Below are positions 45,501 through 58,460 of a stretch of 64,000 bases of DNA, one piece after another. The notes beneath the pieces were generated by a model, which was not told the DNA's origin, ran no database searches, and saw only the letters and a list, made by a program, of their open reading frames with translations. Every line of letters starts with the position of its first letter. The stretch's first letter is position 1. The translations under genes were made by a program, and so were the position numbers. Origin of the DNA: Punica granatum (Eukaryota; Streptophyta; Magnoliopsida; Myrtales; Lythraceae). Where the stretch lies: assembly GCF_007655135.1 (NCBI RefSeq), contig NC_045132.1:21198354-21262353 (forward strand). Reading direction: 5' to 3'.

Positions 45501-48271
45501 ATATATGAAAAAAATTAATCACAGTATAAGGCAATTTTTCTTTTTTTTGGCCACACAGTATAAGGCAAGTTAAACAGAAAGACTTATGCTATAACATTGC
45601 TAGTCACCAAATATAGTATAGCAACAGCCAAGGCAAACTTAACCCCAAGGGGTTCGGCCTAGTGGTTAATGTGCACCCAAGTTTGCACCGAGACCCGAGT
45701 TCGAATCCCCTTGGGGCCACCGGAGCGCCTTTGGCGTAATTACGAGCTCCGTGCGGCGCCGGGGGTTCACGGAGCCCCGGGGATTAGTCAGGCGAAGCCC
45801 AGACACCCCGGGTTAGCCAAAAAAAAAAAAAATTGGCCAAGGCAAACCTATGTCATGTAACTCGAAGCAATGATTAGGCCACTGATCTAAAAGACTTACA
45901 TTGAGGATCGAGGCACTGCTCCAATAATGCTGCAAGTATCATTGAATCTAATCCACCAGAAAAGAGAACAGCAACAGGAACAAGTTGCTCTTTTCTTCCA
46001 CCATACGTAACTCCCTGTGCATTAAATAAAATAGACCAGTCAAACATTGACTGTCAAAACGAAATTGCCTCAGGTAAAAGCCTGTTATCTACTGAAAATC
46101 ATGCTTAACAAACTGTCCATAGGGTATTTCATCAGGATGAGATCTATAGGATTTTTTTGTCAGGTGTTTCCATAAAAACTACAAAAGTAAGCTTCCTACT
46201 GGACAGGGAGGCTGTATATATACCACAGCAGGGAAAAAAGAAGGTTGTAAACCTACAAGATAATTATAGCAAAATGCCTAATAGATTAGAAGAGCTCGAG
46301 GAATAGACCTGAAAAAATGTATGTAGTGAAGTGCGCCGCATCACAGATTCCTTTAATGCAGTCAGAACTAATTCTGCACGCCCCGAGACAGAAGCTTTAG
46401 AAGACCCTATACATAGGGAAAGAAAAGGATGTTAAAATTAACCAACTCTGGTTCATTTGTCCTTCGCTACATAAAGATAAAGAAGGATCCATGGAAACAA
46501 AGCTGGCTCAATGTCGTGGTCCATCATTACCTTTGGGTTCAACAAAAAGTCTATCCCACTCAATCAGTTCTTTCAACATGTAGTTACTCCATCCATGTTT
46601 CTTTATCTCACCAACAAGTTTACCATCCAAAAATGAGGCATCAATTTTCACACTGTAGATCCCACAAGGAAGCTCTTCCCAAAACTTTAGCTGGCTAAGT
46701 CCATTTTCCAATTCAATATCTACAGTTGGTCAACAATCATTATTAAATAGAGCTGAGGATCTGGTAATCTTGATAGCAATGATTAATTGATTATTGCAGA
46801 GCTAAAACCGAATGGCGATCAGACTGAGGAAAAAAGGCATCTCAAAAGATTACAACATAGGAAAAAGATTATAGTACAACAAGAACTTATTTGTGGGGAA
46901 TAGCATGTTAGATCAGCATCACAAACCAAGTATATGCTTTTACAAAATGAAGCGTGAGCTTGTCCACTTTTGTGGAACTCCTGATGAGAAGATCTTTCTT
47001 ATAATAGTTAGAAAACAGCTAAACAATAAAACTCAAGCATTATGTACCAGGTATCTGCTCAACCGATGATGTTGGTGATACAGAGGACAGCAAAAACCGG
47101 GAGTCCTGCACAGTCGACCAATGAACGAGCAGGCTCCTCCTGCCAAATGCATCCCGGCCAAACCACAGGGTTTTTGAACTCTCCTGTTATACAAGAAGAC
47201 ATCAAACAGAAGAGAGCAACCGCCAATTATAACTTTTTATTCCTAGATGAGTAACATCATCCTTACTAAAAGCTTGCAAGCAGAGACAAATAAAAAACTT
47301 AACTTACCGGTCAGGTTACCTGCCAATAGATGATAGCCCATGGTCCCTTAATTCGTGAGAGAACCTCAGGAACAGAGGACTGCTCCTTCTGGGAGATCGT
47401 ACAGAAGCCACTGAGTTCATGAGAATTACAGGAACAGCAGCCTCCTAGATATTGCAAAAGAATTTCAGCATCGTTGCTGTCCCTTTCCACTGGAATTCCA
47501 CCGAATATTTCTCCTGCATTCACACAAATACATCACTGGACCGCATAGCAACCACGAATTATAAACCAGAAAAGAATATAGCCTTAAATCTTCATAAAAG
47601 TGATCAGAATGGAGCCAAAAAAAAATGCACAAATGGACAGAACAGAACATATTTTACATTGCAACAAAGTAAATTTTCATTCAAAATCACTCTCAGACAT
47701 AGCTTTCTACCCAAAGGTATAAACTTTGTTCCATCAATCACCAAGAGAAGATGAAATTCACCATTATAAGCAAGAATATTCCTGAATTCGTCCACGAAAG
47801 GCTGAAGAGTGGGGCTGACTCCCCTAAGCTGTAAAGTGGCGCCAATGAAGTGCATTTCCCCAACGAAATTCCAGCAACAGGGCTTTCTGGTGTCTCCATC
47901 GCCTTCACTTTCAATCCAAGAATCGATCACTTGCTCATCCGCGGAGCCCGAAATGTTGAAGAAGAGCTTCTTAGCCCCCAAGCTATCGGGGCCCCTTCTC
48001 CGCAAAGCGGATTTAAGTTCATCAACTGAGAAAACCAGCTGCATAATGCCATTAAGTGCATTCAATTGAACTTTCAATCAAGTTGGCATTCAGCTATGCG
48101 AAAACAAAGATCTTCCCTACGCCATTAATGCCAGAAGAAAAAACTGAACTTTCTGCTTCATCAGTGACGTCGAACTGAACAGGAAGAAGATAGACTTACA
48201 TGCTGAGCGTTGGGTCCGGGACATGCGCAACCGAGACGAACGCCGGAGACTATCAAGGCAATCCCACACAT
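42581..48271 (-). CDS. Asparagine synthetase domain-containing protein (ASNSD1-like)
   Basis: Fourteen exons: 48271-48200, 48038-47762, 47513-47320, 47183-47048, 46719-46531, 46406-46309, 46014-45900, 45056-44951, 44773-44680, 44394-44198, 43929-43830, 43751-43635, 43285-43229 and 42682-42581; the phases close to 617 residues. The start MCGIALIVSG puts Cys at position 2, the nucleophile of class II glutamine amidotransferases. RRRGPDSLG and YNGEIFGG continue this domain. The second half has the ATP pyrophosphatase loop LFSGGLDS (SGGLDS at 341-346), VLVGSGADEQCAGYGRHK and WKRNLGRDDRCISDNGRE. It thus keeps the residues of an asparagine synthetase, but belongs to the ASNSD1 side group, whose reaction is unproven. 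An alternative exon with GGGGATATCACG near 44,040 was left out because it breaks the family alignment. Confidence 0.9.
45627..45847 (+). mobile_element. tRNA-derived SINE with poly(A) tail and 12-base target duplications
   Basis: The body (45639-45835) lies in the seventh intron of the asparagine synthetase-like gene, opposite to its direction. The head has A-box-like GGCCTAGTGGTTAATG and B-box GAGTTCGAATCC. A GC-rich body (GCGCCGGGGGTTCACGGAGC) ends in a run of 14 A. GCCAAGGCAAAC stands on both sides (45627-45638 and 45836-45847), a perfect 12-base target duplication. This is a full-length, fairly young SINE. Confidence 0.9.
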
Positions 48272-48396
48272 CTCTCTCTGTCCCTCTGTCCTCCGGTTGC
48301 TTCAGTTTCAGCAATGGCGGAACGAGCAGGGTTTTGAGCTTTGAGAGGTTGTGTCCCAAAAATGTTTGCTTTATGACGCAACATGGCCAACAATTG

Positions 48397-48468
48397 GCCT
48401 CCGTAGCATAGTGGTAGTGCGTTCGCTTCGTAAGCGAAAGGTCGCGAGATCGATCCTCGCCGGGGGCT
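48397..48468 (+). tRNA. tRNA-Thr (anticodon CGT)
   Basis: A cloverleaf can be drawn: acceptor stem GCCTCCG/CGGGGGC (one T-G pair), D arm around GCATAGTGGTAGTGC, anticodon arm TTCGC-TTCGTAA-GCGAA with anticodon CGT, and T arm GCGAG-ATCGATC-CTCGC. The T loop starts with A where T is usual. A run of seven T (48486-48492) follows. It lies 126 bases upstream of the asparagine synthetase-like start codon, on the opposite strand. Confidence 0.88.
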
Positions 48469-48485
48469 CCAATCTATGTTATGCC

Positions 48486-48492
48486 TTTTTTT
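48486..48492 (+). terminator. Pol III terminator of tRNA-Thr
   Basis: TTTTTTT, 18 bases after the end of the tRNA; a standard RNA polymerase III stop. Confidence 0.7.
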
Positions 48493-48635
48493 ATCATTTT
48501 CTGTCTTCCCCGAAAAATGGAAAACAGTTTTCTATGTGTTTTGTGTTTTATCTTTTTCATTTTCTTTGTAGTGATTCTCTCTCAACAGCGTCTACAATTG
48601 CCTTCATAGCATAGGGGCAACAGATTTGGCAATTG

Positions 48636-48706
48636 GCCTCACTAGCATAGTGGTGATGCGTTCGCTCCGTAAGCGGAAGGTCGCGAGTTCAATGATCACG
48701 AGGGCC
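48636..48706 (+). pseudogene. Decayed tandem copy of tRNA-Thr
   Basis: Same order of parts as the upstream tRNA, with the anticodon arm still readable (TTCGC-TCCGTAA-GCGGA, CGT). The acceptor stem (GCCTCAC against ACGAGGGC) and the T stem (GCGAG against ATCAC) no longer pair well. The flanking 3' sequence is also similar to that of the intact copy, so a unit of about 240 bases was duplicated. Confidence 0.75.
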
Positions 48707-51700
48707 TCGTGTTTTGTCTTTTTCGTCATTCTAGAAAGTTAGAAAACCTTTTCTATGTATTTTTGTATTTTATTTTATTCATTTTCTTTGGAGTGTTTTT
48801 CTCTGCTCTTCAGAAAATCTTGTTTGGAATATGGGTTTGCTGTATTACTATCTAATCAAGATCATCTACAATGATGAGAACAGGAAATGATTTATTTTTC
48901 CTTTTATTATCCTTTCAAGAAAAAAAAATGATGATTTCTTTTTTCATAGAGAACCAGATAATTATTAGATGATTAAGATATGTTTATAATATTAGATGAT
49001 AAAGATATGTTTATAATAAAAAATAGAGCATTTCTTAAGAGCTGAGCCGCTGAGCTTATTATTGGAACCAAGGAAGAGCTGATCCTTGAGGTTACATCGT
49101 TGCCTCCTTCTCCCTTTCCCCTTCTCCTTCCCTAATTTCTTATCAATTTATTAAAAAAAAAAAAAAAATTTTCTTGGAATGGCAGATTGGGCCCCCACCC
49201 CCTCTCTATTCTGGGAACTTATGAGAGAGAGTGGGTGTGGGTGGGGGCAGATCAGCACCCCAGGCCCAATTAAAAAATATATTTTTTTTTTAAAGATAAT
49301 AATCGAGTATAAAAACGACGTCTTCTTTGAGTCTTTTATGGCCAATATGGCACTTAACGTGCCAAATGAGGAGTTAACGGGCTCAAAACATGAATGGAAT
49401 GACCAATTTGTGCTAATGTTTCAAATGGCGGAACTAAATTGTGGAGAGAAAATCTTTTAAGGATGAAGTTGTACAGAAAGAAATCTTACAAATATCACAT
49501 CGTTAATTTAGTCCATTTTTTCGGAACTTTAGTTTAATCCTCGCGAGATGCTTTGTGTTGTCATTTTTGTTTTCCTAGTGGTTCTTCGATCTTTGTTTCC
49601 TTGGGAAACTTGCTTGATAAACTGGTTCTTAGTTTTTATTTGTCATATTACTCTTTGATCAAGATCATGCCCTTATAGCGTGAGCATATAATAGTTTTTC
49701 TAATTTTCCTTCCAAGAAAAGAAGAAATAAAAATAATAGTTTTTCTTTTCATACATGACCATAGTTATTAGTAAGGGTAAAATACACTCATCTTTCTTAA
49801 AATTTGGAGAAATGACACTCAACCCAATTTGTTGAGAAAATATGCAGCTAACCCCATTTAATTTTTTTTTTACCAAATCATTATTTTTGTGAAAGTAAAA
49901 ATTGAAATTGTAACTTTTGCATTTCTTTCATTTTAAGACTATACATTTATATTTTTACCGAATAAGACCCGCATTACATAAATTTCTTATTTTTTCAACA
50001 TATTTTTTATCTTGAAAAATAAAAATTAAAAGTACAAAAAAGAAGAAGCTAAACAGTACGAGCACAAGGGAGACGTGAAGAAGAGAAGGGCGGTTGAGGC
50101 ATCACCAATCACCGCCGCCCTAGGCAATGTCCCTGTAGGACGCCGAAGACCTCCTCTTCTACGTTGGTGGCTAGAGGAGAGCTGCCGTGAATAGAAATAG
50201 TACGATAAAAAATCATATCCACAAATAAGCACATTACCTTTTGAATTGCGTAATTGTATTAAATGGTTATAGGATGACTACTACTCGAAATAATATTGCC
50301 GGAGGACGTTCTCCTCGCCTCTTTGTTTGCCTTCTTTTTTTTTTTTACTTTGTTTGTTTTTTCATTTTTTTTTATTTCTAAAATTAAAGAAAATATTTTA
50401 AAATTAATAAGGACTTATACGTACGTTTTATGTAACACAACGGTCTTATTAGGTAAAACAGTAAATGTATGGTTTTAAGAAAATAATTCAAAAGCTGTGG
50501 TCCAAATTAATATTTTCCCCCAAAAAAACAATAGTTTATCAAAATAGTCAAATGGGGCTAAGTATATAATTCTCAACAAATGAGATAAAGTGTCATTTCT
50601 CCAAATCTCAATGGATGTGAGTGCCTTTTACTTTATTACAAAATATATAATTTCGAATAAAAATATTAACATTTAACCATTTTTTGGGAATTGATTTTTT
50701 CCGTGGTCTGATATGACTAAACGAGAGTAAGATTGAGCCAATAATCTCCTATAAAAATAAAACTACATGTGCTAAATTTGAAATTATACATATAAGATAT
50801 CATAAAAGTTGGATATATCTAGATATTGAAATGTGCTAAAATGGGGATATATTAAACTAGCGAAACGAATTTAACTATCACATCATTAATCAAAAAATAA
50901 ACAAGTAACGTGATCAAAACGTGCAGTGCTCCCTCCAAGTTAAGAATATAGATTAAAATTTGAGTTTGTTGATCTCGAATCAATTAAGAAAAATAAGAAC
51001 TGATGATATATGTGCTCACTATTTGAGAATCCTCCGTCAATTGTACATTCTAAAACAACTGAGTTCGACTATCCATATGCTAAAATAGGGATATATCAAA
51101 CTGGTGAAAAGAATTTAATTGGCACGTAGTTAATTACTAAACGCAATGCCCGTGCTACGCACAGGATAACACGTATTTTAAAATTATTTATTATTTTTCA
51201 TTATCAAAATAAATACAGTGAAATGTTATAATTTAAATTAGATTTACAATTAATAATAAAATTATTGAAAAATACTCTCTATTTTGAAAGGTGGCAGTTT
51301 ACTTCATACCGCATTACACATATTTCATTTTTTACAAAGTGCAAGGCAACTTAAAAAATAAGAATTTTGTTGTTATTTCTACATGGAAAGGAGCACGCAT
51401 CTAGGGTGAATCAAATATTTATAACACAATTGCATGTTAAAGAATTGCATGCGTTGAATTAACTTCAAATAAAACTCATTTTATCTTATTATATTTATAT
51501 TTATATCTATATATATATATATATTACGTTAAAGGAGAGTTCTAAAGAACTCCTTGAACTTGCAATATGTCGTCCAATAATTAGTGAAAAGAAACTCTAT
51601 TTACTATGTGATTAAGTGTTTCCTCTTGAAAGCTAATATTGGATCGAATACACGTACTTATCAATGAAAAATTAATAACTAATTGATAAGTGGGCAAGTA

Positions 51701-52440
51701 AATGAAAAGGAAACAATAAATACACTCGACATTCAAATTTCTCAATGCCAATTTTAGTACATGAAGAGAAAATTTGAATTTCTCAATTGCCATTTTAGTA
51801 AACAAAGAGAAAAGAATTCTTTAATTGTATTGAATGTCGTTCTCTTTTATTATTACAAGGTCATCTTATCGAGCTCGGTTCAAACAAATACACGGTCTGG
51901 AAATATCAATATTTTCTCTAGAAAAAGCAAATTCTGTACATAAAACAATATTCCAAAATCATATATTAGCATATATTCAATTGAGTTTTGACAATCAGCA
52001 TACACAACAAAAATTCTCCAATGAATTTATCTAATTCATATAACCAACTCCGAAAATGTGCAAATAGAACTGAAACAGGCAACGCCGGGAAGTCCCTATT
52101 AATTGTAGATAACTGAAAGTAGACGACGAGTACGTATAATTATATGGAGGATGATTAACTTAATATAACGAAGAATCAATAATTGATAGATAGGCGGGTG
52201 AATAAAAGGAAATATTATATACGCTCGAAATTCAAATTTCAAAGTTGTGATTTTAATTAGTATGAAGAAGATAATTGCTTACCCTAATTTGTCTCCAAAA
52301 ACTTTCATGCAATTATATATGGAAAGTAAATTCCACACTAGTGAGATCTCAACCGTTAAAATCAGCGACGAGATTCTGGTCAGCCCATCGGATCTAGTCA
52401 ACGGGCGAAGTAGGGCTCAGTACTGCGAGTGCACTGTGTT
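48707..52440. other. AT-rich intergenic region with old repeats
   Basis: No gene is supported. Besides the inverted-repeat element at 49,776-50,633 there are two diverged direct repeats: GTGCTAAAATGGGGATATAT (near 50,831-50,893 and 51,077-51,139), and an AAAGGAAA...CGACATTCAAATTTC unit (near 51,690 and 52,205). Short open frames here lack family features. Confidence 0.5.
49776..50633. mobile_element. Non-autonomous DNA transposon with ~95-base inverted ends
   Basis: The left end (GGGTAAAATACACTCAT..., ATTTGGAGAAATGACACT, ...CCCCATTT) is mirrored at the right end by the reverse complement of the same strings (AAGTAAAAGGCACTCAC..., same ATTTGGAGAAATGACACT). The nine bases outside are TATTAGTAA and TATTACAAA, a weak 7-of-9 match. 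The interior has a GC-richer island (50,045-50,180), possibly a captured fragment of another gene. No transposase is present. Confidence 0.65.
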
Positions 52441-53448
52441 ACCCTGAGTTCGTTTACATTTTATAACTTCCCCTCGGACCACAAGTCCAATTTCACTGTC
52501 GAACCCAAAACCTCTTCCGACTCTCGCCTGTCGTATAAAACCTCGCCTTGACGAGAGATCTCGGAGCCGAAGAAGAAAAACCGAAATCTCTCTCGACCTC
52601 GTGCGTCACCGCTGTGCCACCCTAGAGGTTTAAGCGCTCTCCCTCTATTCTTCTTCTCCTTCTCCTCATCCTCCTCGCAGAGCGTTTTGTTTTGTCGGGA
52701 TTGGTCTGTTCCGTGCGTTTGTCTTTGCAAAGATTCGTTTCTTTTGTCGGTTTCGATTGGTATTGCTTGATCACCGCTGACGGATAGGAAAGCTTTGATT
52801 TTCGTTGATTGGCTGGTGATTCCGCTTTTGATTCTATTGCTCTGTCTTGGGGTTTTGGGTTTCTCGTCAATTCAGATCTGGAGTTCTGCTGAAACTTTTC
52901 CGCTTTCGAGCAAACCGTTAGGGATCTCGCTGTTCTGGGTGATTCCCTGGTGCTGGATTTGCCTGCCCTGATTGAAGTCTTGATTGGTTTTGCTTTTGTT
53001 AGTGTTTTTCTTATTCACGTGGTCATGGTGCAGAAGGATCATAGAGAAAGGTGGCTCTTTTTAGTATAGAGTATTGTTGTGTTAGTTAAAGAAACATACG
53101 TTTTTCTTTCTCGGGTTGGAGCGGAAAAAAAGGTTGCTTTTTTATGTGCGAGTATGACTGCTGATGGTTAATATAGGATTTTTCCCTATTAGGGTCCTGT
53201 ATGTGACGTGCTTTATTGAGTTGTCTGACCTTGATTGATATGACTGAGCCAAGGTAGTTGTGTACATTGGATTGGACTGGTTAATATTTAGAGATGTTAT
53301 GTTGGGTTTGTAAATTGTCATAAGTTATGTGGTTTCTTGTAAGTCCGGAGCTGTGTATGATTTAATTATTCATTTCTTCGCATGAGCACGATGTTCATGT
53401 GAGGAATATCTTGACATAAATCCTAAAGGCTGTTACTTGTTTGCAGAT

Positions 53449-56400
53449 ATGGCGGCACAGGCTAATGGTCACCCTGCTGAGCCTGATCCGATGGAGGTGG
53501 GGAATGCCTTCGTCAAGCAATATTACCCTATGCTGATTAGCTCCCCGGATCATGTTCATAAGTTCTACCGGGAAGGAAGTGAAGTGAGCAGGCCTGGCCC
53601 CAATGGTGAGATGACCTCCGTCACCACCATGCAGGTAAAGCTCGTGTTTTGTTAATGGGACTTGCATTCTGAGTTGATTAAAGTTAGCAAGTTGTATGCT
53701 AATTTTGTCAGGCAAAGAGTTTTTGATGTGTGCGGGATCTCTGGTCTGTTTGGAATGAATTGCTTCTAATAATTCAATTCCGTTAAAGTAAAATAGAGTT
53801 GCAGTTGCACTTGATGCAGATAAGGGATAAGTCCAGAGTCTATTAACTTATATAGATATAAATGCTAATAAATTTTAGTTTGAACCTGGCTTAAATAATA
53901 GCAGATGCGAATGTTTTCTTTCGAGTTGTATTCAGTTGAAAAAAATGCTTATATGCATTCAGAAATAGTAACTGATTGCTTAAATGGGAATTTCGCATTA
54001 CTGATTCTTGGGGGGATTGACTCCTGAACAAGCTAATCAGTTTGGTTAAATTCCTTTGGCACTATACCAAATTGGAATCGACTGTGTTGAATGAAGGAAT
54101 TTTTATTAGAATTCGGAATTCAGATAATTGAATGCTTGACTAAATAGTTATATGCATCGAAGAACTGTTTTGGCATCTTTGCACTTTTGTAGTCGTGGTT
54201 TTTTCATCTGAATTAACCATACCGGGTTCGATTATGAAAGGAGCTTTTAAACCTTGACGTGTCCCATCAAAGCTCTGAATTTACTTTTGAAAGTAGCTAA
54301 CATGTTCATTTGGTCAGAGTGAGCTTTTTGTGCTTTAAAATCACAGTCTTATGCATATTGATTGCTTATTAACTAGGTTAAAGTTTTCCATATATCGAGC
54401 ACTCTGCATGCTCTAGAATTTCTGTTTCCTTTCTTATGTGAAGAGTTATTATCTAGATTGTACTTAGCTCCCTGTTGCTTATATTCTGCAGGCAATTAAT
54501 GAAAAGATTCTTTCCCTGAAGTATGACAAGTACAAAGCGGAGATCGCAACTGCAGATGCTCAGGCTTCCTTTGAAGGAGGAGTCTCTGTTCTAGTGACTG
54601 GCATCTTAACGGGAGAGGATGCCGTCAGGAGGATGTTCACTCAGTTCTTCTTCTTGGCCCCGCAGGACACGGGCTATTATGTCCTGAATGACATGTTCAG
54701 ATATGTGGAGGGAATATCTGCTACCCCGATCTCTATTCTACCAAGTGGTGATATTGTTGAAGCTCCGGAAGCTCCTGCAATCCCTGAACCTGGTAAACTT
54801 GCCCGCAGGCTTCGGATCAAACTTCGGTTGCCTTATTTTTTGTCCTCACCGTCGTAATGCTAGATTTGGATTTGCAGAGGTTTGTGAAAAATCCGCGGTG
54901 GAAAATGTGCCCGTGCCCGTGCCCGTGAAGGAAGACCTTCCCAATGGGAAAGAGTCTACTTCAGTTGTGGAACATGGGAAGGATCCAGTCACTGTGAAGG
55001 AGATTGTTATTGAGTCCCCTGCTGAGTCGAGTCCAAATGATGCTTCCTACCCAGCTACTGTGGCTTCTCCTCCAGTCGTCCAAGGAGACGGTACCAAGAA
55101 GTCCTTTGCATCAATTGTAAGTACAGCAGGCCAGGTCAATTCGAGTATCATGAATTAAATATCACATTTGGATTCTCTTAACTTTTTTGTCTCTCTCTTT
55201 TCATTTATTTCTGGCAGGTGAATGCTCTGAAAAACAACTCTGCTCCATTCCATGTAAGGGCTTCACCCGTTAAAGTCGTGGAGAAGCCCCGTGCACCTGC
55301 TGCTGCACCTGAAGCCCCTGTCCAACCTATTCCTAATGGCAACAGTGCAGCAGAAAAGATCAGCAGTCCAGCAGGTGAATTCATCTTGTTTCCTTTGTTG
55401 AGCATTTGAAGAATGAATAATTTCTCTCCCACAATCTCCCATTCTGATATAAGTTGGTTTGATTTCTCAGTGAAACGTCACTCTATCTTTGTTGGCAACT
55501 TGCCTCTCGATGCTACCCCAGCACAGCTCGAAGGAGCTTTCAAGAAATTCGGTGCTATCAAGCGTAATGGCATTCAAGTCAGAAGCAGTAAGGTGGGGTA
55601 CCATACCATTATCCATCCGTTTGCATCCAAACTCGGGTTCTTGAACTTTCAAGTTTATTGTTTACGAGTCTTTCCTGTCGTCCTCAGGGTTCATGCTATG
55701 GCTTTGTCGAGTTCGAATCTGAGAGCTCTGTCCGGGCCGCGCTTGAGGTAATCAATCATATTATATTTTCTTGTACGATCAATGAATCAACAGTGTCAAA
55801 CATTAATTGTTGTGGTTGTAGATGCTGGGATTAAGAACCTTTTTTTCTCCTGGTTCTGACAATTTCCTGTTACAAGTCATATATATTCACCAGTTCTTCT
55901 ATTCACTTTTTAACATTTAATTATATATATATTTATATACTGTGTCAGGAATCTTCAATCCTGATTGGACATCGGACAGCTCACATTGAAGAGCAGAAGA
56001 ATGGTAAGTTTCAAAAAATTGAACTAGTTTATTGACAATATTCCACTTTAGCATCCAACTTATCTTTCTTTATCAAGTTTCTTTCATAACTCGATAGTAT
56101 TGTTTTCCTTGTAAAAGAAAAACTCGAGAAACATGGAATCTTGCCCGAGTGATGCGGAATAGTTTCTCCGTGGAACTTGATCAACTTGTGTCAATCACTG
56201 GAAAACACTCTCTTAGACTTCATATATTACATGACCACTTTTAGCTTGGTGACTGAACCTTTTTCTCTTTGCATCTTAGATGGTGGTGACAAGGGACGGG
56301 CCCCGCAAGGTAGAGGTGGGTTCCGCAACGATAACTTTAGGGGCCGCGGCAACTATAATGGCAGCCGAGGCTATGGAAGGAATGAGTTTGACAAGAAGTT

Positions 56401-56491
56401 TGAGTATCGCAATGGTCGCAATGGCGGGGCATACAATAGGGAGTATCAGAACAGCTCAGGGAGGACACCCCGACAGGTAGTCAAGGAGTGA
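53449..56491 (+). CDS. G3BP-like protein with NTF2 and RRM domains
   Basis: Eight coding exons: 53449-53634, 54492-54792, 54878-55116, 55218-55374, 55471-55592, 55688-55747, 55949-56003 and 56280-56491, summing to 443 residues. Residues about 15-135 are an NTF2-like domain (VGNAFVKQYYPMLISSPDHV; TGYYVLNDMFRYVE). A low-complexity Pro/Val/Ser linker follows. The RRM (about 296-370) has RNP2 IFVGNL and RNP1 GSCYGFVEF. The tail is Gly/Arg-rich (GRGGFRNDNFRGRGNYNGSR). This is the G3BP/Rasputin plan: RNA-binding proteins of the cytoplasm that join stress granules. The start codon is two bases after an acceptor (TTGCAG), so the 5' leader is split by an intron; the first leader exon is probably within 52,480-52,700. 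The Gly/Arg tail is often methylated on Arg in this family. Confidence 0.93.
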
Positions 56492-58379
56492 GGAAGAGGA
56501 GGATATATATATTCTAGGGGTTTTGTACTCCCGTTGGAGTAAAAGTTTTCTCTGTCTCTTAATTTAGGAGGAATTCGGGTTGTTAAGGTGGCTTTTTCGG
56601 ATTTTTCGATTTTATTCTTAAGAGGCTATCGATTTAATATTTTAGTGGATTTTTCCATAAGATGTCTCCTGTTTTTGTGATGCTAGAGGGCAGAAAATTC
56701 TCCCCGTGTAACAGAAATAATTCTTCTAGCATTTGCTTCTACTAATGTTAGCCCCGGGGTTCTGTACCCTCTCATGTCTTCCGTGAATCCCCTTGGAGCT
56801 TGAATGTTTTTACAAATTTAACAATGTGTGTTTCTGAAATTGATCTTCTCACTTTTGGGTTCCCGGAAACGTAATCCATTGTCCGGTTACTTTGTCAGGT
56901 AATAATCCTATGGAAACTCGTTCATCATTACGACTTATGCGTGGTATGGTGTTCGGGTTAGATTGGATTCATGGATGTTGATCCTGGACTTGGGTTGAAA
57001 GTGAGAGTCCAGCCTTGCACGGCTTGAATTTGGGCCTCGCATAGGCTTTTCGATGGCTAGTTCATAAAAGAACGATAAAGGTTCTTATAAGTTCAGCATT
57101 CGGCCTAACCAAGACGGGCTTCGACTTCTAACTCGCAGAAACCAGCCTCCGAGATTTTTCTGGGAAAGCCGCTTATAACCAGGTTGGGACAGGCAAAGCT
57201 TAGGTAAGGGGATGACCAGTAACTCATCCTTCTAGATTGTTAATAAAGGGCTTGCTGGATATCTTTTTCCTAGTGGAAGACCATTTAGCCTCAAGGCTAT
57301 GAAATCATATGGCAGATTCATAGATTCAGTAACCTTAAATATGAACTTACTCCTTCAAACAGCTGCTGATGCGTGTCAGAGACGGCGGTCCATGTGATGG
57401 ACCGTTCAGGGGCTCATCATTCTCCGTAGATCAATATATGTGCGATCAAAGTGTAAAATCTAACAGTTCCGAGAGGCCACGAGATCATTTGCCATAAGAA
57501 GAGACTCGGACGTAGCAAAATATCTACAATATTTTGAGACTGAACTATCCACGAGGTTCCAGGATCATAGGAAGTGGGAGACTCCTTGTCGCCGGGGACT
57601 ATCTGCCTCCCAATTATCCCAGACTCCGGGACCGTAAAATTTTTCTATATTATGTTGGGAAACTAATAATAAGAGAAATCCTTGGAGAAACCTCGGTAGG
57701 ATTGGATGGGAAGTTCAATCATTTACCTTTCAAGTAATGAATGACATAATTGATGACGATGATAAAATAACCTCGAGGATTAGACTCAATAGTAAGGAGC
57801 ATAAACAACTACTACATCCCAAATTCAAAACTCTTTGAGATCACCTGTCCGGCCCAATTTACTCGTCTTGGGCTGGGCATGGCATGGTGATTTTTGAGAT
57901 TGAGAGGATTAATTGGATGAAATCCGACAAAAAAAAAATAAAATTGATGGATAGTGATAGGCATATAACAGGGGGTGGCAGGGGGAGGCCTTTTCCATCT
58001 GTCGCATTCAATTGGGACCCAAACGGACACAACTCTCGAAAATTACATTTTGGTCTCTTCCTTTACTTTAGTTGCCTTTGATGGGTATACACGTGGCGCT
58101 CAGTGGCCGCCGTAGAATCTTTCACTCTTGAGTCACTGTCAGTGACGTGTCCCAACAAATCATTCCTCCCATCCCAAGATTTTCTCTCTCCTTTTTAGTT
58201 TTTCCTAAGATTCGGATGTTTTCTTCCACTTTATTGGGAAGGAAGGAAATTTTAAAATCATCAATCATCCAAAGTTCATAGCAAATATACGATATACATG
58301 ATATTTAGATTAATTATACGATATATATGATATTTAAATTAATTACGTATATTCACTAAAAAAATTGATTACGTATAAA

Positions 58380-58460
58380 ATTTACACTGAAAAAGTTACA
58401 TTTCTTAGTGGATTGATCCGATTTAAACTGAATTAGTTGAACTCATTAATTTTCGAATAT
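58380..58460 (+). repeat. SINE-like tail repeat
   Basis: TTCTTAGTGGATTGATCCGATTTAAACTGAATTAGTTGAACTCATTAAT-type segment, related to the minus-strand copy near 1,140-1,205 and to 62,590-62,680. Old and diverged; limits approximate. Confidence 0.3.
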
